From the NCBI GenBank assembly GCA_041399205.1, contig JAWKTK010000033.1, positions 1 to 64,000 on the forward strand: a stretch of 64,000 nucleotides of DNA, given 5' to 3'. Position numbers and translations under genes: made by a program. Below are positions 1 through 8,150 of the stretch, in pieces. The notes under the pieces are model-generated. The model did not search any database, had not been told where the DNA came from, and saw only the letters and a list, made by a program, of their open reading frames with translations. The stretch comes from JAGQOZ01 sp041399205 (GTDB taxonomy: Bacteria > Planctomycetota > Planctomycetia > Pirellulales > Pirellulaceae). Every line of letters begins with the position of its first letter. Position 1 is the first letter of the stretch.

Positions 1-2
1 GT

Positions 3-857
3 CCTCGAGATGCACAGATCGCCTACGCCGTGCCGATTGATGGGCCGATTGCCCAAGCTCCGGCTGCTAATCCGATTCAGATTGCTGGTGTCGGTGTGGT
101 AGAACCTGAATTTGAACCGGCTTTCAACGTCGGTTTCAATCTGGCGTTGAATTCGATGTCTAGTTTGGACATCAACTACACGATGTTCGAAAGTTCCACG
201 ATGGATCAAATCGAAACGTCGGCACCCAACGTGATGCGTTCCATTGTTTCGCATCCATCCAGCACCAGTACCGCCACGGACTTCCTCACGGCTTCGGCGA
301 ATCTGGACATTGACTACGACGTGCTGGACTTGACCTTCCGACACTTGTTTGTGGGTGGGCGAGTCTTTGCGGTGAACTATTTCCTGGGTGCTCGGTACGG
401 TACGTTGGACCAACAGTTCCGAGCACACTTTGTGGATAACGGTACCGAAGACGTGCAGACGACGATTGATTTTGAAGGAGCCGGTTTGCGGTTTGGTTTG
501 GACGCCGAACGTCACGCTTGCCGCAGTCGATTGCGATACTACGCCAAGGCGTCGGCCAGTTTCATTGCAGGTCGGTTTCGAACCAACTACTTCCAAGGCA
601 CCAGCTTCGATCCGACAATTGTGGATACGAATTGGGAAGCGGGTCGAGTGGTACCGATTCTGGACCTTGAAATCGGAGCAGGTTGGCGATCGGCCAACGA
701 TCGACTTCGCTTGAGTGCCGGTTACATGGTCAGCAGCTGGTACAACATGGTCAAGACAGACGATTTTATCTGGGCCGTGCAGCAGAACAATTTCTTGGAA
801 ATGCATGAATCTATCACCTTCGACGGACTGGTCGGTCGAGTCGAATACCGATTCTAA
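3..857 (+). CDS. Lpg1974-like outer membrane beta-barrel protein (5' truncated)
   Basis: The frame is open from the window edge (in-frame residues PRDAQIAYA precede the first GTG at 30), so the N-terminus lies outside. About 284 residues are visible. They alternate short hydrophobic and aromatic strands (FRHLFVGGRVFAVNYFLGARYG, interrupted by polar turns) and end in VEYRF, a terminal aromatic typical of outer membrane barrels. The pattern resembles the Lpg1974/Legionella major outer membrane protein family, which is common in planctomycetes and is thought to form pores. The family is assigned from memory of its general pattern, not from a search. A rho-independent terminator follows within about 40 bases, so this is the last gene of its transcript. 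Confidence 0.7.
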   Translation, partial: PRDAQIAYAVPIDGPIAQAPAANPIQIAGVGVVEPEFEPAFNVGFNLALNSMSSLDINYTMFESSTMDQIETSAPNVMRSIVSHPSSTSTATDFLTASANLDIDYDVLDLTFRHLFVGGRVFAVNYFLGARYGTLDQQFRAHFVDNGTEDVQTTIDFEGAGLRFGLDAERHACRSRLRYYAKASASFIAGRFRTNYFQGTSFDPTIVDTNWEAGRVVPILDLEIGAGWRSANDRLRLSAGYMVSSWYNMVKTDDFIWAVQQNNFLEMHESITFDGLVGRVEYRF

Positions 858-897
858 GTTTCCAATACCAAACAGCCTCCAAGTTCTGCTTGGTGAA

Positions 898-928
898 AGC
901 CGGTTGATTCGCGTCAACCGGCTTTTTT
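898..928 (+). terminator. Rho-independent terminator after the outer membrane protein gene
   Basis: Stem AGCCGGTTGA with complementary TCAACCGGCT around a short TTCGCG-type loop, followed by a T run. It lies about 40 bases after the stop codon at 857. Confidence 0.85.
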
Positions 929-958
929 GCTGCGCGGACCTTTTTTCCATGGACCGAC

Positions 959-1110
959 ACGTAAGTGAGGCGAAAACGACGTTTTTTGTTTCCTAGCCCG
1001 AAACGTAAGTGAGGGGAAAACGACGTTTTTTGTTTCCTAGCCCGAAACGTAAGTGAGGGGAAAACTGAGTAAACTCCGCAGTCGCTCGCTGACGCTTCGG
1101 GCTAGGAAAT
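959..1110. repeat. 44-bp tandem repeat plus inverted copy of a dispersed intergenic element
   Basis: ACGTAAGTGAGG starts at 959, 1003 and 1047, an exact 44-base period. Each of the first two units ends in TTTCCTAGCCCGAA. At about 1091-1110 the complementary form, GACGCTTCGGGCTAGGAAA, appears in the opposite orientation, so the segment can fold on itself. The same element occurs three times at 14241-14326, also downstream of a gene. The remainder of 858-1298 holds no gene that I can support. Confidence 0.8.
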
Positions 1111-1298
1111 TTCGCGGAAAAACGCAAATGCGCAACTTCAAAACGAGGTGGTGGCGTCGCCAATAAAAAAATATGCAAAACATTGGCGGACGGGAACGGC
1201 CAATTCGTATTCTCTGCTGGACGCGAATCTTGGGTGATCGCTAACCACTGGTTCATAGCGTGAATTGTTCGAACCAGCTTAACACAGAGGTACAGAAT

Positions 1299-3013
1299 AT
1301 GATTCGTCGCAGCCGCCGTGCGAATATTCGCCGTCATCGCTTGTCAACTCCGTCACAGACGCATCGTCGGTTCGCTCCGCGTTTGGAAGCATTAGAGAGT
1401 CGCCAGATGCTGGCCGGCGACGACGTTGTTGGAGACGTCATCGCCGCAGGAGACGACGCGGCCGATGAACTAACGGCGGGCGTCAGCGGACGGAAATGGG
1501 AAGACCGCAACGCCAACGGTCTTCACGATCCGGGCGAACCAGGCCTTCCAGGAGTGATCATCTATGCCGATCTGAACCGCAACGGCCAGTTGGATCGGAA
1601 CGAACCGTTTACTCGGACGTCTCGCGATATTCCGGAAACCGATTTTGACGAAGCGGGCCTGTACACGCTGGGCGATTTGCCGGCCGGGCCACATGTGATT
1701 CGCGAAGTGGTTCCGGATCTGTACGAACAAACTTTTCCGCCCGTGAACGTGCCGATCTTGGACGATCCCGGCGGCGTGTTTTCTGACGAATTTGCTTCGG
1801 TGGAACCGGAACGATTAGTCATGCGTCTGGATGCGGGCCAAGTTCGAACCGAAGGCGTGGCTGTCACGGTGCATCCGTTTTGCATTCGCCCCATCGACGT
1901 GGATGTGGTGTCTTCTGATCCCGATGTGGCCGTTAAAAATCTTTCCGGCGTGCAACAGAATGGTTGCGGAGGAGATGCGACCAAGTTTGAAGTTGCGCTT
2001 GAAGGCGACGGAACCAGTCGACGCTTTCAGCTCCACTTTGTCGATTCGCTGACCGGAACGCCGTTTGCCGCCATTCCTGTTTTGATTATGGCACCGGCCA
2101 GCGGCGGTGCGCATCACGTCATCTTGGAGGCGGGACAACATGTGGATGGATTGCATTTTGGGAATCGGTATGTCGGTCCAGCACGAGGCTCGATCATGGG
2201 CACCAAATGGCTGGACGCGAACGGTGATGCCGAACAAGATCCGGGCGAACCCGGTATCGCGGGCGTCACGATTTATTTAGATCTGAACTTCAATAACGAA
2301 TTGGATCCTCACGAACCGACCACCACCACGTCGGCTGACAATCCATTGACCGATTTTGACGAAGCGGGCTGGTACCGATTCGGCGATGTGGATCCGGGTC
2401 GGTATGCGGTGCGAGAAGTCGTGCCGGAAGGTTCGATCCAAACCTATCCGCAGCTGATTGTGATTGACCCGCTACCGCCGCTGGACGGTCTACCCAATGG
2501 TGCCAGCCACTTTGTTGCCGTGCGGCCTGGGGAAGCGGTGACCGGAATCGATTTTGGTAATCGACCGAAACAGATGACGGGCGATTTTGACGAAGATGCA
2601 GTGACATCGATGCGACCGATATTGACATTTTGGCGGCGGCGATTCGCGACTTTCAGCTCGATCCAAAATTTGATTTGAATATGGATGACCGCTTGGATCT
2701 GCGAGATTTCGTCTTCATGATCAAACGTATTTTGCTGACCGATTTTGGCGACGCAAATTTAGACGGACGGTTTGATTCCAAAGATCTGATTGCCGTTTTT
2801 CAGGCCGGTGAATATGAAGACGGCATTGACGGCAATTCTGGATGGGCCGAAGGAGATTGGAGCGGCGATGGTGATTTTGACACGCAAGACTTGGTAGTGG
2901 CCTTCACGGACGGCGGCTACACCGCGAACGCCGTCGCCTTGTCTGCCAGTGATGTCGATTCGCTGATGGGCAAATCGGACAAGACCAAGCGAACGCGTAG
3001 CTTTGTGTCGTAG
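1299..3013 (+). CDS. SdrD_B-repeat surface protein with dockerin-like C-terminus (one frameshift)
   Basis: Start chosen at ATG 1299 (MIRRSRRANIRRHR), preceded by AGAGG; an upstream ATG at 1260 has no support. The basic N-terminus leads to LEALESRQMLAG (about residues 34-45), the planctomycete secreted-protein motif. Two SdrD_B-like modules follow, each with a GxKWxDxNxNGxxDPGEPGxxGV opening and a GxYxxxDxxPGxxxVREVVP core (about 1480-2170 and 2190-2570). The frame then breaks near 2598: the sequence reads GAAGATGCAGTGACATC, and restoring one base gives continuous SDIDATDIDILAAAIR leading into the dockerin-like module FGDANLDGRFDSKDLIAVF (2740-2930). The protein would be about 571 aa. It is probably exported and surface-attached; binding partner unknown. 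A single-base sequencing error is as likely as a real mutation. Confidence 0.75.
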
Positions 3014-3114
3014 CGGAACTTCGTCAGAACGATCTTCCTTATCCTGCGCTGGCAGTTTTGTGTTACCCAAGATCGCTGTCTGCAAAGGCGGATAAGGAAG
3101 ACGTTCGACGACAA

Positions 3115-3707
3115 CAACGCCCACCGGCAAGATGTGCCGCCCGCTGGGCTGGAAAGTGTACAGGACGATGACCGGTGGCTGACGCCCACCGGCAAAGATG
3201 TGCCGCCCGCTGGGCTGGAGAAGTGTACAGGACGATGACCGGTGGCTGACGCCCACCGGCAAAGATGTGCTGCCCTCTGGGCAAAAAACAAGATTTTCAT
3301 CACTGCGTCCGGGGGCGACAGAATATGCGGCCACGCAGATCCGCCCGGAGGAGCGACACATCTTTGCCGGTAGCGTAAGCTACCGGTTTGCAAATTACAT
3401 CAAAGAGCCCGGCGGGCGACACAACAATGAGAAAGATGTGCCGCCCTCTGGGCTGGATAGTGTCCAAGACGATGACCGGTGGCTGCCGCCCACCGGCAAG
3501 GATATGCCGCCCACCGGCAAAGATATGCCGCCCGCTGGGCTAGAAGAAGCAAGGTTTTCATCACCGCGGCCAGCAGGCGACAGAATATGCGGCCACGCAG
3601 ATCCGCCCGGAGGGCGACAGATCTTGCCGGTAGCGTAAGCTACCGGTTTGCAAAAATTACATCCAAGAGCCCAGCGGGCGACACAGCAAAGAGCGTGGAG
3701 TGCAATC
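3115..3707. repeat. Left half of REP island flanking the RAYT gene
   Basis: Two palindrome types alternate. Type A is CCGGTAGCGTAAGCTACCGG, a perfect 8-bp stem with GTAA loop, at 3367-3386 and 3627-3646. Type B has 7-bp arms CCGGTGG and CCACCGG with a CTGACGC-like loop, for example 3172-3192 and about 3239-3259. They are embedded in direct repeats of about 66 bp (3121-3252) and about 240-260 bp. Many apparent ORFs here are frames of the repeats and not genes. Confidence 0.8.
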
Positions 3708-4160
3708 ATGGGATGCCACCAACAACTGCTTTATCATCTTGTCTTCAGCACCAAAGAACGCCGTCGTTTACTCACCGACGACAATTTTCGCGATGCCGTT
3801 TGGGCATACATGGCCGGTGTCTGTAACAATTTGGATGGCCATGCGATTCGTGTCGGTGGATACTTCGACCACGCTCATTTGCTGGTACGCATTCCTGCGA
3901 AAACCGCTGTCTCTGACTTTGTTCGGCAACTCAAATCCAGTACCAGCAAACACATCAACGAGAACCGTCGGAGTGCAATGAAATTTCATTGGCAGGATGG
4001 ATACGGAGCGTTCTCGGTCAGTATGTCGAAGTCCGCTCTGGTTGTGAGATACATAGACAATCAAATATCGCATCACCGCCAGCTTTCGTTCCAAGACGAA
4101 TTTCTGCGAATGCTCCGCGACCATGAAGTGGACTTTGATCCAAGGTATGTCTGGGAATAG
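3708..4160 (+). CDS. REP-associated tyrosine transposase (RAYT, IS200/IS605 TnpA-like)
   Basis: 150 aa. Start chosen at ATG 3708 (MGCHQQLLYHLVFSTKERR), which matches the usual family opening with the first beta strand; the longer frame from 3648 translates REP sequence. The HUH motif is visible as YFDHAHLL (about residues 62-69), and the catalytic Tyr is most likely that of RYIDNQISHH (about residue 120), the family YIxNQ motif. The end, QDEFLRMLRDHEVDFDPRYVWE, is also typical. RAYTs are single-strand Y1 nucleases that recognise REP palindromes and do not usually move as classical insertion sequences. Here the gene sits between tandem copies of two palindrome types (3367-3646 and 4335-4596), as expected for a REP/RAYT locus. 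It appears intact. Confidence 0.9.
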   Translation: MGCHQQLLYHLVFSTKERRRLLTDDNFRDAVWAYMAGVCNNLDGHAIRVGGYFDHAHLLVRIPAKTAVSDFVRQLKSSTSKHINENRRSAMKFHWQDGYGAFSVSMSKSALVVRYIDNQISHHRQLSFQDEFLRMLRDHEVDFDPRYVWE

Positions 4161-4740
4161 TGATGTGCCGCCCGCTGGGCTGGATAGTGTACAGGACGAT
4201 GACCGGTGGCTGACGCCCACCGGCAAAGATATGCCGCCCGCTGGGCTAGGAAGAAGCAAGGTTTTCATCACCGCGGCCAGCAGGCGACAGAATATGCGGC
4301 CACGCAGAACCGCCCGGAGGGCGACACATCTTTGCCGGTAGCGTAAGCTACCGGTTTGCAAAGTACATCCAAGAGCCCGGCGGGCGACACAACAATGAGA
4401 AAGATGTGCCGCCCTCTGGGCTGGATGAGTGTCCAAGACGATGACCGGTGGCTGACGCCCACCGGCAAAGATATGCCGGCCCGCTGGGCTAGAAGTAGCA
4501 AGGTTTTCATCACCGCGGCCAGCAGGCGACAGAATATGCGGCCACGCAGAACCGCCCGGAGGGCGACACATCTTTGCCGGTAGCGTAAGCTACCGGTTTG
4601 CAAAAATTACATCCAAGAGCCCGGCGGGCGACACAACAATGAGAAAGATGTGCCGCCCTCTGGGCTGGATAGTGTCCAAGACGAGGACCGGTGGCTGACG
4701 CCCACCGGCAAGGATGTGCTGCCCTCGGGGCTGGACATGG
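4161..4740. repeat. Right half of REP island flanking the RAYT gene
   Basis: Two nearly complete direct repeats of about 240 bp (about 4162-4402 and 4403-4642) and a partial third (4643-4740). Type A palindromes lie at 4335-4354 and 4577-4596. Type B palindromes (arms CCGGTGG / CCACCGG) occur near 4204, 4446 and 4690. The units match the segment just left of the RAYT gene (about 3438-3680), so the gene lies inside a tandem array. No gene is visible here. Confidence 0.8.
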
Positions 4741-4804
4741 AGTTTGGCTGGCAGGGACCAAGAAATACTTGCGATTTGTCGAGTGTCGATTCGCTAACGA
4801 TTCG

Positions 4805-6012
4805 CTAGAGCACTCGTTTGGGCGAAATAATTACGCCTGCCGCCAGCAAACCGCCTACCAAGGACGCAGCGATCAGGAGAGTAGAGAAGGCGAATTCAAC
4901 GCCTTGCATGGTTTGGTTTTCTAACAGCGAAGTGAGCGAACGATAGCCTAAGGAACCGGGACCAGCACAATCAAACCTGGCGTGGATGGAATCAACGCCG
5001 GTCGGTCTCGCCAGCGAGCGTACAGATTGCTGCCGCAGCCGACGGTTAGGGCACCTGCAAAGGCTGCGACTTCGGCACTCATCTTTTGCGCCGCCAAGTC
5101 GTGCATTATCCCTCCGCTAATACTGACCGCGTAAATCACCGGCCACTGCGACATTCGCACTCGAAACAAAACCGCGAACGTGGCCGGCGCTACGGCGAAC
5201 GCTAGCCAATACGCTCCATCGGGAAGAGCGGTTTTGGTGAATTCATCGGGAATCGCAACAAACAACCGACTCACCTGCCACGCGATTGCCACTCCCATCA
5301 CCAACGTCAACGGCGTTACGCCAGTGCCCGGCCAATCTGGCGACGCCCGCAGATAAATGACCGACGGCCAGTTCGGTTAAGGCGACGGTCAGACTCAAAC
5401 CGGGCAGCAAGACAATCAAAGCGGCCATCGTGGTTAGGTGGTAGTCGAACGCTTGCCACCAACCGGCCAGAAGAAAAGAACTCGCACCGACCAACGCGCC
5501 CGGCGACCGGTTCAAAGACACCGGCTTCCCATTTCCAGCGGCCTACCAACCATTCCAAGACAGGCCACCAACCGCCCAAAATTCCGGAAATGGCAATCTC
5601 CAGCCAGCTTCCACCAAACAGAATGGCGACGGCGGCATGAGCAAGCAGCAGGCCAGGATGGTTGCAATGCCGTTGTAAATGGGTTTGGCGGCAGCGGCTG
5701 TTGTCAGTCCGGTGGTGGCTTGGTTCAGGCTGATTTTGCCGTCTTCCAGTTGTTCCAGAATGTCGTCAAACTGCCACAATTTTTCTGCATCGACCGGCCC
5801 ACAGTTGACTCGGCGCAAAAACGTCTGTTCGCCTGTACCGTCGTCCAATGAAACGACTAGGGCGGTGGGTGTATACAAAAGATCCCCTGCACGCCCAGGC
5901 TTTGCGAAACCTTCGCCATCACTCGTTCCAACCGATGCGAAGGCGTGCCATGCCGATGCAACAGTTCGGCAGCCAGCAACAGAAAGGGATAGGTGTCGGT
6001 TTTCGAATTCAT
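4805..6012 (-). CDS. Threonine/serine exporter family protein, ThrE-like (several frameshifts)
   Basis: Read right to left, pieces of one protein appear in successive frames. It starts at ATG 6012 (MNSKTDTYPFLLLAAELLHRHGTPSHRLE) and continues through YTPTALVVSLDDG, GKISLNQATTGL, GWWQAFDYHLTTMAALIVLLPGLSLTVALTE, the second membrane domain with GYRSLTSLLENQTMQG, and ends SPKRVL at 4805. Joined, it is about 402 aa, the normal size for fused ThrE (PF06738 plus the ThrE_2 domain), an inner-membrane exporter with about ten helices. Frame breaks fall near 5877 (short T run), 5655, 5500 and 5330 (each an extra G in a GG/GGG run) and 4957. The homopolymer context suggests sequencing error rather than decay, but decay is not excluded. 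It lies 49 bases after the acyltransferase stop and is probably co-transcribed with it. Confidence 0.7.
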
Positions 6013-6060
6013 CAGATCATGTGGATGGAAATCAGATTTTGGTGCTGGCGTACACATTCG

Positions 6061-7191
6061 TCAACGTTGCGAACGAAGGCAGTTGTACATGGGCCGCTCG
6101 ATGAAGCGATACACAACGCTTCCGAACAACATCGCCGCAAACGCCACGGTCAGCAAGTAGGTCAATTGTTCGCTGCTTCCAAGTTCGGGAAGCATTCGTC
6201 CGACGAGGCCACCGGCGTGCAGCACAAACAAGTGGGTAAGGTAAAGATCTGTAGGAGCTATCACCTAGGTGACTGAGGATTTTGAAACTTCTTTCAGCAA
6301 TTTTGGGGATGAAAGTTGTGTCAGATAACGTTGTTTTGTGCGAGTATACTTGCGTTAAGGATTCTCGCGACAGGCATCCATAAACGATCATCGCTGCAGC
6401 AACTCCGTAAGACAACAGTCTTGTATGCCCATATTCGGCATTTCGTTCCAAGATTGCTTCCCAGGCAGGGCCACCCAAACAAAACCAGATAATGCCCAAC
6501 CCCAACACAAACCGCCCGTATTTCATTCGTTTATGCACAAAGCACCAGCCAATGCCAACTCCAGCGATAAACTCCAAAGCCAGCGGTGAAGCATACAACG
6601 GCAACTGTTGCAGGTCGTTTGTGTCTGCATAGCCAGGTTGATCGTACGCAGGGTACGCCAACAGTGTGGCCAAACCCCAGATGCCAAACGCCCAAGGAAC
6701 GAAACGAACGGGAACCAAGCACACGGCGGCAAAGATTAGGTAGAAATACAGTTCGTAAGTGAGACTCCATCCGGGAGCCAAGATGGGATATTGCTTTTGA
6801 GGCCACAACAAGAGAGATTTCACTGCCCAATCCAGCGTGATGGGTGAACGACCAGACAAGTGTGGCGCCAGCGTCAGTAAGACCAGCAAGGCGCACTACT
6901 GCAAATCAATACAGTGGATAAATCCTCGTGATTCTTCGCCACAGGAACCTCGGGATTGCTTGTGGATGGCTCCCCAATCCGCGTGATGAGCAACCACCAT
7001 CACGACGCCACTGATCACGAAGAACAGGTCCACCCCGCATAGCCTCGTTGAAACCAGCCCAAGAGCTTGGCTTTGAAATATTCGACTTCGACGACCACGT
7101 GCAGATGATGAAACAGGACAAGCAGTGCCGCCAACGCTCGCAGGCATTGAATCGATTGCAACTGGAGCTTGTGTGATCGATCTGTGTCCAT
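6061..7191 (-). CDS. Acyltransferase 3 (OafA/YrhL-type) membrane protein (several frameshifts)
   Basis: Start at ATG 7191 (MDTDRSHKLQLQSIQCLRALAALLVLFHH). The motifs are those of membrane O-acyltransferases: LRALAALLVLFHHLH at the start, then VDLFFVISGVVMV and WRRITRIYPLYW. Next come APGWSLTYELYFYLIF, several hydrophobic helices, and a C-terminus with YLTHLFVLHAGG and RFIERPMY. The joined length is about 377 aa. Frame breaks occur near 7030 (one base missing before VDLFF), at 6960-6890, and near 6248 (one extra A before DLYLTHLF). Enzymes of this family acylate exported sugars or lipids; the substrate here cannot be told. It overlaps nothing and precedes the thrE-like gene on the same strand. 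Confidence 0.7.
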
Positions 7192-7297
7192 GCAAGTTCT
7201 AGCCGCTATGATTTTTTTATTGCCACTGAGACAATTCGACCGACCAACACGGTTATGCTAGGGAAATTGGAAGAATGTTAGTGCAAGCATTTAAACG

Positions 7298-8150
7298 TCA
7301 TTCAACACCACTTGCTTCGCTCCGTTTTTGGCGAATGATCCGTATGATTGCTGCGGCGGTGAAGTCGGGGCGCAGTTGTAATGCTTGTTCCAACAACGAT
7401 TCGGCTTTGTCGAAATCTCCGGCCGAAGCCAGCACAATGGCCAAGTCATGTAGCACGGAAGGTTTTGTATTTTGATCCGCTACGGTTAATGCTTGTTCCA
7501 GATAACGTTCTGCCGTTGCAAAATCGTCGCTCGTGGAAGCGGTGCGGCTCAAGTTGCAGCGTGGCAACCAGCTTGCCTTGCAGACGTTGCTGGCGTTCCG
7601 TTGACTCGGCGGCGGCAATGGCATCCGCAAAGTATCGCAGGCCTTGGTCTTGGTCGAACGCAAAGACCCTGGCGGCGGCGAATTCGATAAATTCGGAATC
7701 GGTAGCCGCTTTGGTGAACCACGTTCCTGGCAGTGGCACCATTCGCTGGCGACGATGATCATTGTCTTCCTGTGCCAAAGAAAGATCCTGCAGCAGCGTT
7801 GGGATTTCCACCGCACCTCGGTAAATGGCCAGCATGTTGCCTTCCGCATCCAGCAGAAAACTGAGCGGCACGACAAATTCGGGATACTTATCAAAGATGG
7901 CGTTCTGCAAACTCGTGATGCGTTCTGCGGATGCCACCGTGGTCTGATAGCGGTGGTGGAATTCGCGATGCGGGACAGATCTACGTCGGCCGTTGCGTCC
8001 ATCAAATTATCAATGTTAACCCCGATCACTTGCAGCCCAGCCTTTTTCCAATTCGTCATTTGCTGCGTCGAACCGAGCCAATTCTTGCCGACAAACGACA
8101 CAAGACGATGTCCACAAGGTCACCAGCGTGCCTCGGTTCGAACTCGCTTG
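7298..8150 (-). other. C-terminal redoxin and TPR module of the preceding gene (frame-broken)
   Basis: Read in three frames: GTLVTLWTSSCVVCRQELARF (thioredoxin-fold active-site region, frame of the main gene), KAGLQVIGVNIDN (frame +1 from about 8045), FDKYPEFVVPLSFLLDAEG with NMLAIYRGAVEIPTLLQDL (7937-7560), then the TPR end (about 7545-7298). The order matches the separate redoxin ORF at 13405-14166 downstream of the paralogue, including a shared VPxxGxWF segment. The TPR tail is absent from that ORF. Confidence 0.7.

Noticed and set aside
3115..4740. Repeat island as a CRISPR array
   Set aside because: The repeats contain palindromes at irregular spacing with no unique spacers, no cas genes lie nearby, and a RAYT gene sits within.
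3063..4761. ORFs of 70-270 codons within the REP island on both strands
   Set aside because: They translate the repeats (recurring residues from the same DNA in several frames) and lack protein-family features; only 3708-4160 is supported.
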